This document shows, in pieces, positions 1-8,459 of a stretch of DNA of 64,000 nucleotides. This stretch comes from Atopsyche davidsoni. Lineage: Eukaryota; Arthropoda; Insecta; Trichoptera; Hydrobiosidae. Location: NCBI GenBank assembly GCA_022113835.1, contig JAILWY010000021.1:9362001-9426000 (forward strand), in the 5' to 3' direction. A model generated the notes under the pieces. That model searched no databases. It was not told the DNA's origin and saw only the letters and a list, made by a program, of their open reading frames with translations. A program made the position numbers and the translations under genes. Within the stretch, counting starts at the first letter, position 1. The number at the start of each line of letters is the position of its first letter.

Positions 1-2150
1 TTTAAAAGGTAATGTTTTATTCTAGAAAGTATTTTAATACGACGAGTTATACTTTCAGAATTTATATAATAGTAAATTTATCCATGTTTTAATAAATCAA
101 ACATATGTCGTGTCATTTAAATCTTATCTAACAATGATTGGTATATTAGCTTAGAAGATGGGACAAGTTTAAAGATCAAAGCTATTTTAACATAACCTTT
201 TCAGTGATCAGGCTACATTCATTTTAGTAATTCATCTTAATGTGTAATAATTCAATGATAATGTATGTATCATTATTTTCTGAATTAGAATTTTAATTAA
301 TTAAAACGAAATAAATCTAAATATTTTATTTTATTTTTATACATGGTAGACAAATCAATATATTTTTTTTATAACTGCCTAGAATACATTAAACCGTATC
401 AACGGTTTTTTTTTCTAATTATAAAATTACTAATACCCAAAATTCATCAAATTAGTGATTAACCTAGTTACTAAAATTTATTCTCTTTGTGTGTTGTTTC
501 AACATTCAGGTCTTGTATTTTAGAAGTATACTGTTATATCTAGATGTGTTGACATATCGGGGCATGGCAGGCATATCGGACCATGCATTTATTTTATTTA
601 AAAATATATTATTTTTATTATCCATTTACATGTTTGGAATCACTGTTTTAATAATAAATATGAAAACTCAATGCGGTTAATAAAATAAAATGGTTTACGT
701 ATTAAATCGTGAATGCTATCCATCACTCCTTGAACTTCACGTAGTCGCAGTGCTTACTTCATGTCCTCATTATGTAAATGCGATGACGCAAAATCAGAAG
801 AGCAACTAATTAAGGATTATCGCCTTAACAATCTGTAATAACGTGTAAAGTAATAAATGTATTGATTCATTACATAAACTAAGGAAAATAATAATCTCAA
901 TTATTGGGAATGTGACTGCGGTCGGGCAAGTGCTAAGACTATTAAAACAACAACAAGTGTACAACCCAAGTAGTTGTGTTGTACACTTGTTGGGCTGTGT
1001 ACAAGTAGTGCACAACCCTGTAACTGATAATATAGGGCGATTTGAAAAAAAAAAAAAACTTATTTTGAATAAAATATAATAAATTGAAGGTTTCCAAGGT
1101 TTTTAGTAGCAGGGCTGTTCGTTGGATATGTCACAGTGTCCACAAGGCACTATTTTTATCGCTTAAAAAAGAAAATTCTGAAAATAGAAGTAGCTCAATC
1201 TCTGTGCTAACAGTCAGAGATACCGTGAGCAAATATTTGTTGAATATCTCGTGACAGCATTCTTATAAAAGTAACGCTTATTCATAGTAGATGTCTGCCA
1301 CTCACCCGCGGCCGCCGGTAGGCACACACTCACCTGTCAATCTGCCTAGGTAATACCCAAATTAAAAATGGCGAAACTGTATTTTGATATAACTGTGAAT
1401 TTATTTATGTTTATTCAAGAGTTAATATAATATTTTTTGCGTTTTTTGTGGTACGGGTTCAAGGTGAAATCGGCGAGCGAGAAATATTTACCGCGGCGTA
1501 TGATTTATTAATTGGACACGCTTTGTTACGTTAGATTAAAATATTAAAAAAACGGTTTCTTTGCTTATGACAAAACATTTTAAATACACATATTTTAATA
1601 ATATTCACGCTTCTAAAAGTTATTTTTAAAATATAGCCTTATTGACAGAAATAACAACTTCTTGATACATATAAAATGTTTTTTTAAATTAGTTTTGATT
1701 GCAATTTATATATACATTTTATCTGCCGTGATTCGGTGCACATTTTTAATACATTGTGAGTTTTTTGGATCTATATATCGTGTCTTCAGCTCAAAAAGAT
1801 CATCTATCGAGAAGTAGCTTTTGATAACATTAACATTTGTATACCTTTTTAATTTCAAAACTCTCAGTAATACTACAAAATTAACTGAACTTTATACAAA
1901 TATTATACAATATAGAAATGATACTACTAAAGATTTGTTTTTAAATTTCGCATTTATTATAGTCATACGTCATTAGGCCATCAATACTTTTGTTCACTAA
2001 TAGAAAATCACAAATTCCAAGGCAAATAAGAGTTATACGTCAAAGCTGCTTCACTTTTGGATTCAGCCAAGACGATCAAAAATGCGAGGCTAACTGACCG
2101 TGAACTGCCTGGCCACTTTTTGTATTCCATAAACCAGTTTTTGCTTATTG
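1..2150. other. AT-rich non-coding stretch
   Basis: No ORF here looks like protein and no transposon ends were recognised. The base composition is strongly AT, with poly-A and poly-T runs. A short GC-rich patch containing a NotI-type GCGGCCGC core lies near 1306-1316. The only clear structure is the hairpin at 951-992, listed separately. Confidence 0.6.
951..992. repeat. Perfect 15-bp inverted repeat (hairpin)
   Basis: The left arm CAACAAGTGTACAAC (951-965) is the exact reverse complement of 978-992, around a 12-base loop. It could be a MITE centre, a transcript hairpin or chance. No flanking terminal repeats or target duplication were seen. Confidence 0.7.
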
Positions 2151-2159
2151 TTTAATCTA

Positions 2160-2353
2160 AATGTTGCGGACGTCGAGGCGGGCACTGCAAGTCTGTTTCT
2201 CTGCGGAGTGTGCAGTGCGCTGGGATGTCGTAAATTGAAAATAGATAATTGTCACTTTTCTGGCCTTTAACGACAGTAAGAAGCGACAAGTGAGCAGACG
2301 AGTGGTTTTCCCGGCAGTGAAAAAATGCTTTTAAAAACGTAAACTACCGTGAG
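2160..2353 (+). promoter_or_regulatory. GC-richer block ending in a GTGAGT donor-like site
   Basis: The sequence from 2160 to about 2320 is clearly more GC- and CpG-rich than its surroundings and ends near a GTGAGT (after AAACTACC). This resembles a non-coding first exon or promoter. There is no ORF, no strong initiator and no second exon to pair it with, so it is only a hint. Confidence 0.15.
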
Positions 2354-2600
2354 TCACGTTCTTTGCGTATTAGTAAATGTTTATCTTTTATTGCGACACA
2401 TTTTTTTGTAATTAAATATATATCTATCCGAGTCTGTTGTAACGTAATTGTACAGGTGATTTCATTGTTTGAAATACATTTTTGGCCCAGATTAGATATT
2501 GTCAAATTTATAACATATAGGCAGTCTGTTATTCTTCTTTGGTTCTGGCAGCCGTTGGTGAATTGATTCAGTTTCTTCATCATCAGGGATTCGTAAAATT

Positions 2601-2632
2601 CCTGAAGATGGTCCCAACACGGGGATCGAAAG
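2601..2632 (+). ncRNA. Degenerate hammerhead-like motif
   Basis: CTGAAGA is followed by a hairpin (GGTCCC paired with GGGATC, with one G-U) and then GAAAG. This is the order of the hammerhead ribozyme core: box 1, stem II, box 2. The base after the GAAAG-AA-GU segment is G, which is not a cleavable position, and no stem I pairing is visible. A close relative lies on the minus strand at 25114-25153. It is probably a dead copy inside a dispersed repeat. Confidence 0.3.
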
Positions 2633-2659
2633 AAGTGAAAACCTCAAACAGCGCAAAAC

Positions 2660-4150
2660 CAAAGATACCGAATCAACTCAGTCTGCTAACCTATTTATCC
2701 TTTTGCGTTCATGCTAAATTACAAAAACGTTTTGAGTTAACTTCAGGAATTAATATAAAATATAATTGTTACCATTAAATAGGGTTTTTCTCTTGTTAGT
2801 ATTTCCAAAATTAGTTTTTCAGATATCTCGTGTAATATGCATCAAAAATCACTGAATGGATTGTTGAGGTTATATATATGTGATAATATTCTCCCATTGT
2901 GAAAATTAATAAATCTTCAGGGACCTGAAACTCCGCAGCTCAACACCCAATAAACCAAATCAATTCAGTTGCGAAAACCTACGGACAAATGGTACACCTT
3001 GCAGCTTCTTTCTTAGGACATTTATTTGAGAAACATCGCTTTCAATATTGTGATTTGATTTGATTTAAAACTGGGAGCCCAGTCTGAGATTTCCGAGGAA
3101 TCGCTAAATATTCAGTGTGACGGTCTTGAAATAAACAATATTCTAATTTTCAAGTCCACCGCGCGAGCGAGGCGTTATTTCATGGCTGGAGGTGCATTGC
3201 GTTAATAAATTATACATATCCTCACGTGTCGCAGCACTCTAGCCATAATTGCAGGGCAGCCGTCGCGGCATGCTAATATTGGAGTAGGGCTCTTCCATAC
3301 TCGAGCGAGCCGCCTCCCGCACTTGGTGTCCCAAGGTGCAAACCGCCATTGAACTTCCATGAACTTATACAGAATGTTTTTGACTAATTAAATCACAATA
3401 TGAAACGACGAGAAAAATATCGGATTTTTTCGAGACATGTGGCATAGCCGTAGAGACATAAGCTTGATTCCTATTTGAGTTTCAAAAACATAGAAAAGAC
3501 TTTTTCAACGTACACAGTGTACTTGCAGTAAACCTTTTAAGAAAAATTCTGATATTTTAAAATTATTACCTCATATAAACACAAGTGTGGGTGTACAGAT
3601 TTATATTTGTCTCGTACAAATATTATTGACGAAGGAAAAGAAATTGTACATTTCATGCTATTTTTGTATAATTTCTCCACAACCGGAAGACGTCGAAGTT
3701 AAAAACTTCTTAACTGTCTTCAAGTTTAATAAAAAGTAAAATCACTTAGTATAAATATTTTTCCTTAGATATTTTCCGTTTGTGTTTTATTTACATAAAT
3801 ACCGGATCCAATAATCTCTAAATTCAGTGTCTTCCAACCGTGGAGTTGATACACCATTTATTTTAAATACCATTGCTATGGCTTGCGTAAAAAAAATAGC
3901 TTCAAATGCAACACAAACTGACAAAACTACTTATTGGCATTAAAAAACCTTTTGTGACAAATAAAATTCATTGAAATATAATTTTTTTCAGGTTGTGTAT
4001 TTTCCTGAATATTGTCGCCATTCCTCAATGATGCACTATTGTTAAGAACAGTCCATGGTTTTTCTCTTCTGGAGAGGCAGAGCATGACGGGCTTTAGCAT
4101 TGATCTCAATTATTTATGTGTAATGAAATAAACAGTCATGGAGTATTCGC
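2660..4150. other. Non-coding stretch, nothing recognised
   Basis: Mostly AT-rich, with a moderately GC-richer patch near 3210-3350 (CpG dinucleotides, no ORF, no initiator). A GATTT-type simple repeat occurs near 3052-3065. No gene or transposon could be supported. Confidence 0.5.
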
Positions 4151-4156
4151 AAAATA

Positions 4157-4211
4157 AAGTATACCTGAGCTGCAGAAGGTAAAACCGCAGCTAAAGACTA
4201 CACCGGAAGTT
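4157..4211 (+). repeat. Dispersed repeat, copy 1
   Basis: A segment starting TATACCTGAGCTGCA and ending ACTACACCGGAAG recurs with few differences at 4393-4444. It contains a small GCTGC/GCAGC hairpin. The two copies are direct and about 235 bp apart. They could be remnants of a tandem duplication or of one dispersed element. Confidence 0.6.
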
Positions 4212-4392
4212 GTCCTTGGCAAATGGAGGTTGCTAGGGATTATACACAGTTTTTACAGCAAATAAATGGATTATTTAGTTTTAAAGGAATACAATTTTTT
4301 ACAGGGGCGTATAACAAGACATGATTATATCTAAAAAAAAGGAACTTATCGTCAATCCAATCCAAATAAATCGTATATATTTGAGGAATAAA

Positions 4393-4444
4393 ATATACCT
4401 GAGCTGCAAAAGGCACGATTGCAGCTAAAGACTACGCCGGAAGC
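4393..4444 (+). repeat. Dispersed repeat, copy 2
   Basis: Second copy of the 4157-4211 segment, with the same GCTGC...GCAGCTAAAGACTAC core. The sequence between the two copies does not repeat, so this is not a long tandem array. Confidence 0.6.
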
Positions 4445-4888
4445 TATATATTAATTGTAATGGTTTAAAATGCACAGTAAATATATTTATTATTTAATTC
4501 AAAGCATATAAATAGTGACACCCTTAAAAAGTCACGATTTCATCCAAAAACAGTATACTAGGTATTTTTATTTGTCATCAGGAAATTTTTTCACTAAATA
4601 AATTTAACTGGATTTATTTTGAGTTCAAAAGCACTATAAGATCGTATGAACCGAAACAAAAAATTAAAAAGATATTTTGAAAAAAAAATTGTTTGCCTAA
4701 TAGCTGAGAGATAATTCAAAATAGTTCTGGTCGTGAGCTGGGACTTGCACGGAAAATGAATAAAAATATACGTTTCTTAGTGATAATCATATGAATCATG
4801 ATTTACTCAGTGTCTTTGCTCTGGTAAATAATTACTTAGGAGGCGCCAAGTACGCACATTGCAAACATACATATAATAAGTTTAGTTA

Positions 4889-4934
4889 TGCATCTGATGA
4901 TAACCTAGTCTATTCGGTCGAAACTAGTCATGCA
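4889..4934 (+). ncRNA. Hammerhead-like ribozyme motif
   Basis: All hammerhead parts appear in order. Stem I is TGCAT (4889-4893) pairing with ATGCA (4930-4934). Box 1 is CTGATGA (4894-4900), then a weak stem II (ACC with GGT), box 2 GAAAC (4920-4924), a minimal stem III (AC with GU around TA), and a GUC cleavage triplet (4927-4929). The exact stem I complementarity around the core argues against chance. One or two extra bases sit between box 1 and stem II, unlike the canonical core, so activity is uncertain. Hammerheads of this small type are known in Penelope-like and other retroelements. A second copy is at 60102-60147 on the minus strand. Confidence 0.5.
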
Positions 4935-5019
4935 AAAAATATAATATACTCAAAAGTGAAGAAATAATACAAAGTTACTTTTATCGTTATATATAAAATA
5001 GCGGCTAGTTTTGTTGGTC

Positions 5020-5420
5020 CCGGTCCTCGCCCTGCAGTGTGGGCCGGCACAGCCAGTGTGAGTGGTGCCTTCGCAATGGAGTTGTTTATGAAGCGTACGG
5101 ACTGTTCCTGGTGTCGGATTAGCGTGTGTTATTTGTATTTGTAGCGAATGTGCGAGCATTGGTAGGAAGTTCATAGACCAAATACACTCGACGGCTTACA
5201 GTATCTATGCCAAGGCGGTGCAGTGGCGGCTCGCCGGGCCGCTCGCTAAAGGTTCACTCTGTGCCAGACGGCGACCTTGACCTTAGCTGAAAGCTCAACC
5301 GGCTGGTTAACTTCATTTTGACGGTATTGTCATTTGGAAGCCCTTTAGTCCGGTGCACGCCGCTCGGTATACTTTTTTGTGACTACTGCGTAAATCTCAA
5401 GTAATGGGGTCCATGCCATA
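5020..5420. promoter_or_regulatory. GC-rich block with tandem nuclear-receptor half-sites
   Basis: The region is much GC-richer than its flanks and has no long ORF. GACCTTGACCTT at 5273-5284 reads AAGGTCAAGGTC on the other strand, two abutting AGGTCA-type half-sites. Monomer receptors of the FTZ-F1/ERR type favour TCAAGGTC. It may be a promoter, enhancer or 5'UTR exon; no initiator or donor settles which. Confidence 0.25.
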
Positions 5421-5748
5421 AACTTAAAATACCGCGAATCGAGACCTTCGAAAAGAAGATTTATTTTAGTTAATTTATAACATGTTTATAATGCGGTATG
5501 TGACTATCCCCTGATACTGTGTGGCTTAATATATTTTTATAAATACTTTGATCAACTTGCAACTCTAGGGACCTCTCTCTTACGTTTTGGACAAATGATA
5601 ATTTCTCATTAATTATCTTACTAGTGTTATATTTTTAATAATAAGGCATATTCTATTTTGAAAGAACTTGCAGTGGACTCTTTTTAGTATTGCATTAGAT
5701 TGAGTTTGGTAGTAAAGAAAGTGTTTTTTGTGTTTTTTTTTTTATTAC

Positions 5749-5865
5749 AATTTAAACATATTTTGTAGTTCACATAAAGTAGAGATTTTTTCACTTCAAA
5801 CTAAAAAATTATAAAACTCTCGAGTTAGCTTGATATATGGTGCTCAAATTATATAAAGCCAAAAA
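5749..5865 (+). repeat. Direct repeat flanking the hAT remnant, copy 1
   Basis: Shares AATTTAAACATATTTTGT and later TAAAACTCTCGAG...TAGCTTGA...GCTCAA with 6383-6475, allowing for small indels. The copies lie either side of the hAT element at 5936-6382, so this locus was duplicated locally or both pieces belong to one older repeat. Confidence 0.6.
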
Positions 5866-5935
5866 AATAATGAACTAATGCATTTTAATGATAAATGAAA
5901 CGTATTATGTTACTTCACATGAGTTTATTTTAAAG

Positions 5936-6382
5936 CATGGGTGGCCAAACGCGAACCGCGGGGTATTTACTTTTGATCCGCGGAGCAATATATGTATATA
6001 TATGAAAAATATAAATATGCTCTATCAATGATTTCGCTATTTGGAAACACTTACTCGTGTGAACAGCTTGTTACTCGGATGAAACATATTAAATCTCATA
6101 TGAGAACACGAATTACTGATGAGTATTTAGAAAACTGTTTGCGTGTAGCAACAACATCAATCGTTATCAACATTGATGCACTTATTTCTGACAAAAAAAA
6201 AATCAGACGTCTCACTAAAATTTATTATTATTTTTTGAATTGCCTAACTTAAATTTTTGTTATAACTTCTCCAAAAACACTTTATTTCTTGCTTGCTTTG
6301 TATTTAAGTGTTGTATGGTCCGGTAGGAAATCTCATTTCCTCAATCTGAAGCCCGGCTGCTGAAAGATGTTGGCCACCCATG
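5936..6382 (+). mobile_element. Internally deleted hAT element
   Basis: The ends are inverted repeats: CATGGGTGGCCAA at the left and TTGGCCACCCATG at the right, in the style of hAT elements whose ends read as (C)A(G/T)GGGTGGCCAAA. The 8 bases outside, ttttaaag and atttaaac, match at 6 of 8 positions, which fits a decayed 8-bp target duplication. Only about 447 bp remain, and the sole coding trace is the C-terminal region of a transposase (see 5992-6252). Confidence 0.7.
5992..6252 (+). pseudogene. hAT transposase C-terminal (dimerisation) remnant
   Basis: The open frame carries a stretch reading FGNTYSCEQL, then MKHIKSHMRTRITDEYLENC, then LRVATTS. This is the pattern of the hAT family dimerisation region as found in GTF2IRD2/ZBED-like transposase-derived proteins (FG-T-CEQ, MK--KS--R-RLTDE-L---LR-A-TS). 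The zinc finger, the catalytic domain and a proper start are missing, so the piece cannot be an active transposase. The frame stays open for about 86 codons, which implies the insertion is not very old or that drift has been lenient. Family assignment is by motif memory. Confidence 0.6.
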
Positions 6383-6475
6383 ATTTAAACATATTTTGTG
6401 ATTTTTGCACTTTTAAATAGATATATATAAAACTCTCGAGATAGCTTGACATGTGTTGCTCAATTTGTATTTGTC
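6383..6475 (+). repeat. Direct repeat flanking the hAT remnant, copy 2
   Basis: Begins exactly at the right edge of the hAT element and matches 5749-5865 with small indels. The right-hand hAT target site (atttaaac) is itself part of this repeat. Confidence 0.6.
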
Positions 6476-6487
6476 AAAAAGTAATTA

Positions 6488-6858
6488 CAGTAATACCCCG
6501 CTTTACGCGACCCCGTTATGCGCGGTTTCACTATAACGCGAATTTCAAACTTCGCGTTAAAATGCCTCGCATTACGCGAATTTCTCATTTTAAGAATGTG
6601 TATGAACACAATGTACTTAGTCATTGACTACTGTTAACAATTAAAAACAGCGTTGGGTGTTATGAACGTATTTTACAAGAACGTAAAAGAAACGCTACCC
6701 ATAAGACAATATATGTATATTTCAGTAAAAATAACATGTAATACTGCGTTCAGTTTTGACTAGGTATGTATGTTTGATCGTAAACCCCGATATACGCGAA
6801 TTTCACTTAACGCGATTATTTCCGGAACCTATACCTCGCGTAAAGCGGGGTATTACTG
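6488..6858. mobile_element. Tigger/pogo-like MITE
   Basis: Perfect 23-bp inverted ends, beginning CAGTAATACCCCGCTTTACG, occupy 6488-6510 and 6836-6858. They are flanked by TA on both sides (6486-6487, 6859-6860), the Tc1/mariner-superfamily target duplication. The CAGTAATACCCCG start is typical of pogo/Tigger ends. Only about 371 bp long with no transposase frame, so it is non-autonomous. The subterminal sequence also carries repeated CGCGAATTTC motifs in opposite orientations. Confidence 0.85.
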
Positions 6859-7102
6859 TACTTATGGGTTTTACTTGTGATGTATACGTGTATGAAATTC
6901 AATATTTTTGACAGAGAGTACTTGGTGGATTTCCATTTTAATATTTTTGAGTAAAATACTTGAGTGATTTTCCACATGTTCGTTTTTATTGGTGACCGGT
7001 TTCGCCAACCTTTCACGTTGGCATTATCAAACACTCTGTTTGATCACTCAAGTATTTTATTATTACTAATATGATCAGGCACATTAGTTCATACATAGAA
7101 GA

Positions 7103-7190
7103 TGGCTTACATGGCCGGTGTACTACGGTGTACGGCCATGTAAGCCAGGGGATGTGGGTTCAAATCCCACACAAATCACAATGATATTTT
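7103..7190 (+). repeat. tRNA-like SINE fragment with a long hairpin
   Basis: A perfect 15-bp stem (TGGCTTACATGGCCG, 7103-7117, with 7133-7147) is followed by a textbook tRNA T-arm at 7154-7170: GTGGG, loop TTCAAAT, CCCAC. The GGTTCAAATCC inside fits a pol III B box. No matching 5' half with D-arm and acceptor stem was seen, so this is not a functional tRNA. Related pieces are at 7575-7625 (T-arm inverted) and 46414-46498. Confidence 0.5.
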
Positions 7191-7574
7191 TCTGAGAGTT
7201 TCTTTAAATCATCCTCTATGTATGAACTAATGTGCCTATTCATATTAGTAATAATATAATAAACCCGTAATGGGTAATAAATACGCATCTGATTGACGTC
7301 CAATCCAAAAAATAAGACATCAAGTATTTTAATATTTTTGAGTAAAATACTTGAGTGATTTTCCACATGTTCGTTTTTATTTGTGACCCGTTTCGCCAAC
7401 CTTTCACGTTGGCACGGTCACAAATAAAAACGAACATGTGGAAAATCACTCAAATATTTTAATTATGTCTACTTTTTGGATTGGACGTCAATCAGATGCG
7501 TATTTATTACCCATTACGGGTTTATTATATTATTACCAATATGATTAGGCACTTTCAATATCATCGTGATTTGT

Positions 7575-7625
7575 GTGGGATTTGAACCCACAGATATTTT
7601 TCTGAGAGTTTCTTTAAATCATCCT
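7575..7625 (-). repeat. Inverted copy of the tRNA-like T-arm
   Basis: GTGGG-ATTTGAA-CCCAC at 7575-7591 is the reverse complement of the T-arm at 7154-7170. The downstream companion (GATATTTTTCTGAGAGTTTC) is nevertheless in plus orientation, so the two halves of the SINE-like unit were rearranged within the foldback island. Confidence 0.5.
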
Positions 7626-7739
7626 CTATGTATGAACTAATGTGCCTAATCATATCAAGTATTTTACTCAAAAATATTAAAATGGAATTCCACCAAGTAC
7701 TCTCTGTCAAAAATATTGGATGTCTTCAAGTATTTTTAC

Positions 7740-8452
7740 TCAAAATCTAAACGATCGGGTAATCGTTGATTCGTCACTGATTCCCTTCAAAGGCAGTGTG
7801 ATCGGCAGTCGTAAGCGATAGTCCTTCCAGCCACCAGCCTGGCTGTGTGAGGTATCAGGTCTGGGCCGAGTGCCAGGCAGCTCCGTGTCCGGCAACCTTA
7901 GTGCGACTTCCGCGGAGGGGGTCCGAGAGGCCCCAGCGGCCCCGCGGCGGCGCAGTTCCTTGCTAGGACGCACCCTCGTACGTTCTTCGACCGCGGAGAC
8001 AGCCTGTGCTGCCTCTAATCTCGATCGTCAAGTCCCACTCGAGCGATCGAGAGACCTTGCCATACTGTGTTAATGTGTCACTTGCATGTTTATTTACGTT
8101 TGTGAACGTTGATTCAATATCACACACACAGCGGCGCGATTCTGTGCTCTGATTTTTTTATGTAATTATTTTGTGTTTAACAAACCGTGCAATTTTTTTT
8201 TTAATTTAACTATTGAGGACGTGATGTAATACATCGTAAATTTAGCCGTTTGAGTAATAAATTCATCCAAACGATAATGCACTAAAAAACATTGATTTCA
8301 GGGGTAAATTGCATGAATACGGTGATAGGAGACGGAATATGAATAATCGGTGATATTGTTTGTAAACACGAGTGCTAAGTGTGTGAATATAGTCAGCGTA
8401 AGTGGGATAAAACGAAGTCAACATCTTGCGAGTTGAAATAACGTCATGCAGG
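7740..8452 (+). promoter_or_regulatory. GC-rich promoter / 5'UTR-exon candidate
   Basis: From about 7760 to 8070 the sequence is CpG-dense, then becomes mixed AT/GC of the kind seen in insect 5'UTRs. It ends with donor-like sites: AGC|GTAAGT near 8406 and CAG|GTACGT after 8452. No long coding frame explains the composition; the two overlapping short frames near 7740-8070 look like by-products of GC content. The best reading is a transcription start region plus non-coding first exon on the plus strand. No confirmed initiator or downstream coding exon could be tied to it. Confidence 0.3.
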
Positions 8453-8459
8453 TACGTAC

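Larger units (their letters stand above)
6900..7718. repeat. Compound foldback (palindromic) repeat island
   Basis: The outer arms (AATATTTTTGACAGAGAGTA at left, its complement near 7699-7716) enclose nested inverted copies of the same unit. The unit includes ACTTGAGTGATTTTCC, an ACATGTTCGTTTTTATT segment and a GCCAACCTTTCACGTTGGC hairpin. A second inverted pair, 7249-7325 against 7465-7550, lies inside. Shorter relatives occur at 19310-19490, 39600-39765, 51672-51850 and 59606-59793. The short ORFs here are read from palindromic repeat, not genes. No TIR or target duplication defining a known superfamily was found. Confidence 0.75.

Noticed and set aside
7160..7449. Overlapping minus-strand ORFs of 69-79 codons
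   Set aside because: They are read through the palindromic foldback repeat and encode the repeat arms; no protein pattern.
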